Assembly: GCA_003694355.1 (NCBI GenBank)
Contig: RFKI01000045.1
Location: 1-8,101, forward strand
Direction: 5' to 3'
Length of the DNA stretch: 8,101 bases
From: Bdellovibrio sp.
GTDB taxonomy: Bacteria > Bdellovibrionota > Bdellovibrionia > Bdellovibrionales > UBA1609
Below are positions 6,018 through 8,101 of this stretch, piece by piece. Numbering within the stretch: the first letter of the stretch is position 1; each line of letters opens with the position of its first letter. A model generated the notes under the pieces. It had not been told where the DNA came from. It made no database searches and worked only from the letters and a program-made list of their open reading frames with translations. The position numbers and the translations under genes are program-made.

Positions 6018-6200
6018 ATGAAAAAAATAAAACACTTTTTAAAAAAACTTTGGAAAGATGAAGAGGCTCAAGGAGCCACAGAATACATTCTTTTAATTGT
6101 TGTCATTGTAGGACTCCTTGTGGCTTTTAAAGAGCCGATTTTAAATATGATTAAACAAAAAACAGAACAGGTAAAAAGCCAAGTGCTTGACTTTAAATAA
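6018..6200 (+). CDS. flp: Flp-type (type IVb) major pilin precursor
   Basis: This is a 60-residue prepilin, the usual size for Flp pilins. Residues 1-17 form a long, strongly basic leader ending in DEEA; then comes QGATEYILLIVVIVGLLVAF, the hydrophobic assembly helix. Placing E22 at mature position +5 puts cleavage after A17, with Q18 as the first mature residue. Cleavage after G19 would leave the glutamate at +3, so the first option fits the family better. The mature peptide of about 43 residues ends in a short Lys/Gln-rich helix. It would be cut by the A24 peptidase encoded at 6459-6959 and polymerised into a thin adhesive or surface pilus. The ribosome binding site GGGGGGA (6007-6013) lies 4 nt before the ATG. 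It is the first gene of the plus-strand pilus cluster. The next gene follows after 60 nt, more than elsewhere in the operon, as expected when the major pilin is made in excess. Confidence 0.88.
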   Translation: MKKIKHFLKKLWKDEEAQGATEYILLIVVIVGLLVAFKEPILNMIKQKTEQVKSQVLDFK

Positions 6201-6260
6201 GAACGCACTTCTAAAAATTTACTTGCTGTTATATTTTTAACAAATTAAAGAAGGGAGTTT

Positions 6261-6449
6261 ATGACAACGGAAGTCGTCTTACTGCTTGCTATTTATGCGG
6301 GTATTTTTCTCCAAGTCTTTGTGAGTGTGGGGAGCACTTTTCAAGAAGCCACACCCAAACTGGGAGCCCGCTTGGAACTACACCTTGAAACAGGGGGCGG
6401 CTTTGTGGAAAAAGACGGGAGCAAAACCCGCTGGAACAAAGCTCCCTAA
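6261..6449 (+). CDS. Short pilin-like membrane peptide without a leader
   Basis: This is a 62-residue protein I cannot assign to a named family. It begins MTTEVVLLLAIYAGIFLQVF, which resembles the mature start of class III pilins (compare AATEYLLLLVV), but it has no basic leader before it. The reading frame is closed by a TAA at 6246-6248, so no longer version exists. Residues 5-24 should span the membrane. The remainder, with a Gly triplet at 45-47 and mixed charges, is a small soluble tail. The ribosome binding site AAGGGAG (6251-6257) is close to the ATG. The prepilin peptidase gene follows after 9 nt, with its ribosome binding site starting in this stop codon region, so the two are probably co-translated. 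A role in Flp pilus assembly is inferred from position only. Confidence 0.7.
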   Translation: MTTEVVLLLAIYAGIFLQVFVSVGSTFQEATPKLGARLELHLETGGGFVEKDGSKTRWNKAP

Positions 6450-6458
6450 GGAGGGCAA

Positions 6459-6959
6459 ATGGACTGGTCCTTTATTCTTTGGCCTAGCTTCATTCTTGTG
6501 GTGGCCATTATCAGCGACCTAAAGCTAAAAAAAGTTCCCAACAAGGTTGTTATGGCTCTTTTGGTGGCTAGTTTTTTAGTACTAGCACTTCACAATGGCC
6601 TTCAAGCCTTTAGTCCGGCTCTGTTCTCCTTAGGGTTGGCAACAGTGCTCTTTGTGCCTTTGGTTTTACTTAAAATTGTGGGAGGAGGAGACTTTAAAAT
6701 CTTTTTGGTCTTTAGCCTTTTACTGCCTGCAGATGCTATTTTTCAAACTCTGGTTTACTCTTTAATTTGGGGAGCTCTACTTGGTTTTTTTCAAGTATTA
6801 TTTCAAAAAGACTTAATAAATCTGTTTAAAAATATAAAAGCCATTATCACTCTTCAATCTCAAAAACAAAAACTTTCTTTACATAAAATACCCTTTACAG
6901 TGGCCTTAGGATTCGGTTGGTTGAGTTATCTTGTGCCATATCTAAGGAGAAGCTTATGA
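6459..6959 (+). CDS. tadV: Prepilin peptidase, A24 family (TadV/CpaA type)
   Basis: This is a 166-residue integral membrane aspartic protease, the short form typical of Flp/Tad systems without the N-terminal methyltransferase domain of PilD. The two catalytic aspartates are visible: D20 in IISDLKLKKVPN, and D78 in the GGGDFK motif (75-80), both on cytoplasmic edges of helices. Some six hydrophobic segments can be drawn, and the conserved proline-glycine region near the end reads KIPFTVALGFGWL. It should cleave the leaders of the Flp pilin and the neighbouring TadE-like proteins at the inner membrane. The ribosome binding site AAGGAGG (6448-6454) overlaps the preceding stop codon. The TGA overlaps the next start by ATGA, so translation is coupled on both sides. 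Confidence 0.88.
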   Translation: MDWSFILWPSFILVVAIISDLKLKKVPNKVVMALLVASFLVLALHNGLQAFSPALFSLGLATVLFVPLVLLKIVGGGDFKIFLVFSLLLPADAIFQTLVYSLIWGALLGFFQVLFQKDLINLFKNIKAIITLQSQKQKLSLHKIPFTVALGFGWLSYLVPYLRRSL

Positions 6960-7198
6960 AGGCCAATCAAAAAGGACAGCTTACCGTTGAAGCCCTTTTA
7001 CTCATGGTGGTCTTTTTAGGCTTAAGTGCTTACATTTTCAAAGAATTTAAAGACAGAAACGCCATGGCAAGCCTTGTCTCCTCACCCTGGCAAATGATTG
7101 ATGGAATGGTTCAAAACGGCGTCTGGGCCAAACCTGAAGAGGGCTATAGCAAACACCCCAATCACATTAACACTCATAGTTCTAAAATACCTCAATGA
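6956..7198 (+). CDS. Small TadE-like / minor prepilin-like protein
   Basis: This is an 80-residue protein. The start at 6956 is supported by AAGGAG (6944-6949) and an ATGA overlap with the peptidase gene; a longer in-frame ATG at 6917 lies inside the peptidase gene and would bury the leader. The N-terminus MKANQKG is a class III leader with predicted cleavage after G7, then QLTVEALLLMVVFLGLSAYIF with the conserved glutamate at +5 (E12). The TVEALLL wording is typical of TadE/TadF minor pilins, but the soluble part of about 50 residues (SSPWQMIDGMVQNGVW and a His/Asn-rich tail) is much shorter than in TadE. It has no cysteines. It is a likely substrate of the upstream peptidase and a minor pilus component, which is inference from signal and position. 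Confidence 0.8.
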   Translation: MKANQKGQLTVEALLLMVVFLGLSAYIFKEFKDRNAMASLVSSPWQMIDGMVQNGVWAKPEEGYSKHPNHINTHSSKIPQ

Positions 7199-7216
7199 AT
7201 CACGAGGAGAGTTTTT

Positions 7217-7834
7217 ATGAAAACACTTCAAGAAAAAAACAAAGATTCTGCCGGTTTTATCACCACAGACTTCCTCTTTGCTTTCATTCTGGTGATTAGC
7301 TTTGCCGTCGTGCTCTTTAAAATTACGCTCACATTAAGTGTGATTGAAATGGCTCAGTATATCACCTTCGCTAGCGCCAGAAATTTTTTTGCTGCTCATA
7401 TCAGTGAAAACAAACAAAGAGCTTTGGCACAACAAAAATACCAAAGCCTTTTAGACAACAAAGAACACTATTTTTATCATTTCTTAGGACCCCATCATAG
7501 ATGGTTTTCCATCTCCGAAAATCCAAGACCTGGAAACTTTTCAAAACTTTATCCTAAAGCCTCTGGTCCCCTTGATTCCTCCAAACTCTTTCAAGGCGTT
7601 CGTATCAACTTTATAGCTCAAGCGCTAAACTTTGGACTCCCTTTTCTTGGAAATACAACGGAAAATGGTCAGCCACCAACCACTTTTGTAAACTCTTACC
7701 TGGGCCGAGAGCCTTCCAGCAACGAATGCCAAATCTTCAACCAACAACGCTTTCGTAAAATCATCAATTTAAATCCTGCTTATCAAAGAGCTCGGATTCA
7801 AGCTTATATTTCCATTTCAGATAATGGGTGTTAA
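7217..7834 (+). CDS. TadE/TadF-like minor pilin with Asp at the +5 position
   Basis: This is a 205-residue protein. Residues 1-13 (MKTLQEKNKDSAG) look like a prepilin leader, followed by FITTDFLFAFILVISFAVVLF, a hydrophobic helix. The conserved mature +5 glutamate is replaced by D18. A second amphipathic stretch around 38-56 (IEMAQYITFASARNFFAAHI) matches the region after the helix in TadE-like proteins, where Ala/Ser-rich residues precede the periplasmic domain. The rest, about 150 residues, is a periplasmic domain I do not recognise. The only cysteines are C171 and the C-terminal C205, well placed for a disulfide. A good ribosome binding site (GAGGAGA, 7203-7209) precedes the ATG. The next gene starts 1 nt after the stop, so they are co-translated. 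It is likely a minor pilin or assembly component of the Flp system. Confidence 0.78.
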   Translation: MKTLQEKNKDSAGFITTDFLFAFILVISFAVVLFKITLTLSVIEMAQYITFASARNFFAAHISENKQRALAQQKYQSLLDNKEHYFYHFLGPHHRWFSISENPRPGNFSKLYPKASGPLDSSKLFQGVRINFIAQALNFGLPFLGNTTENGQPPTTFVNSYLGREPSSNECQIFNQQRFRKIINLNPAYQRARIQAYISISDNGC

Positions 7835-7835
7835 T

Positions 7836-8101
7836 ATGAAAAAAGAAAAACGAACAAACCAAAAAGGTCTGGCCACAGTAGAAGCTCTCCCACTGTTAGT
7901 GATTTTTGTGATTCTCCTGTCTTATGCTCTCGGCACCTGGGGGGTTGTTCATACAGCTATTCTAAGCTCCATTGGAGCCCGAGCGTATGCCTTTGAAACC
8001 TTTAGAAATCGAACCAACCTGATTTTTCATAGAGATATTGATGGCTCCCCCCAATATTATAACGATCCTCAAAAATGGGGGTTTCGTTTGCATCGAGTGA
8101 C
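7836..8101 (+). CDS. TadE-like minor pilin, N-terminal part (runs off the window)
   Basis: The first 88 codons are present and the frame is open to the edge. Residues 1-11 (MKKEKRTNQKG) are a basic class III leader with predicted cleavage after G11, then LATVEALPLLVIFVILLSYA with the conserved glutamate at +5 (E16) and one membrane helix. The following stretch (GTWGVVHTAILSSIGARAYAFETFRNR) resembles the post-helix region of TadE proteins and of the preceding gene. The ATG at 7836 is chosen over the in-frame ATG at 7824 because the longer form lies in the previous gene and lacks a ribosome binding site; GGGTG at 7826-7830 precedes the chosen start but is weak, and translational coupling with the upstream stop (7832-7834) is likely. 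It is a probable minor pilin or assembly factor of the Flp pilus. Confidence 0.8.
   Translation, partial: MKKEKRTNQKGLATVEALPLLVIFVILLSYALGTWGVVHTAILSSIGARAYAFETFRNRTNLIFHRDIDGSPQYYNDPQKWGFRLHRV

Noticed and set aside
6181..6210. AAGTGC/GCACTT hairpin at the end of the Flp pilin gene as an attenuator
   Set aside because: The stem is only 6 bp with an 18-nt loop and no T tract; this could arise by chance in a window of this size.
6917..6955. Longer start for the 80-residue TadE-like protein
   Set aside because: It lies inside the peptidase gene, has no good ribosome binding site, and would add 13 non-leader residues before the basic MKANQKG leader; AAGGAG and ATGA coupling support 6956.
1..8101. 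CRISPR array, defence system, prophage or insertion sequence
   Set aside because: No regular spaced repeats, transposase, integrase, terminal inverted repeats or nuclease-effector pairs are visible on either strand.

Overview
The window is AT-rich bacterial chromosome with dense, mostly operonic genes. I infer a deltaproteobacterium-like Gram-negative, most likely from Bdellovibrionota or a neighbouring lineage. The basis is a Flp/Tad (type IVb pilus) gene run whose pilin-like proteins carry class III signal peptides ending in G/QAATEY-type motifs, beside a DUF2203 gene, a glutamine-dependent NAD synthetase and a GT39 membrane glycosyltransferase. This taxonomic call rests on protein style, not on any marker gene.

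Layout. Positions 1-1936 (+): the 3' end of a multi-pass GT39-type glycosyltransferase, translationally coupled (ATGA) to a membrane-anchored PHP-domain protein with two altered metal-ligand positions. Positions 1951-2458 (+): a weak terminator, a good sigma70-type promoter and a DUF2203 gene. Positions 2462-4131 (+): nadE, encoding glutamine-dependent NAD+ synthetase, behind its own promoter, which is threaded through a perfect 12-bp inverted repeat whose right arm contains the ribosome binding site. Positions 4128-4739 (-): a DEDDh 3'-5' exonuclease ending in a consensus-like sliding-clamp-binding pentapeptide; its stop codon overlaps the nadE stop.

Positions 4808-8101 form the pilus region. 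A divergent minus-strand gene (4808-5683) encodes an unusual prepilin-like protein with a long Gly/Ser and Arg-rich middle and a C-terminal membrane helix. A 334-bp intergenic region with repeated AAAAGTCTTA/GTCTTA words separates it from a plus-strand operon: Flp pilin (6018-6200), a 62-residue pilin-like peptide without a leader (6261-6449), the A24 prepilin peptidase TadV/CpaA (6459-6959), and three TadE-like or pseudopilin-like proteins (6956-7198, 7217-7834, and 7836 to beyond the window). The peptidase would be expected to cleave the class III signals of its neighbours. The secretin, ATPase and platform genes of a Tad system are not in the window and are expected further downstream or elsewhere.

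The most noteworthy items are the large two-anchor pilin-like fusion, the leaderless pilin-like peptide, the nadE inverted repeat, and the PHP protein with substituted ligands. I see no CRISPR, tRNA, rRNA, insertion sequence or defence system.
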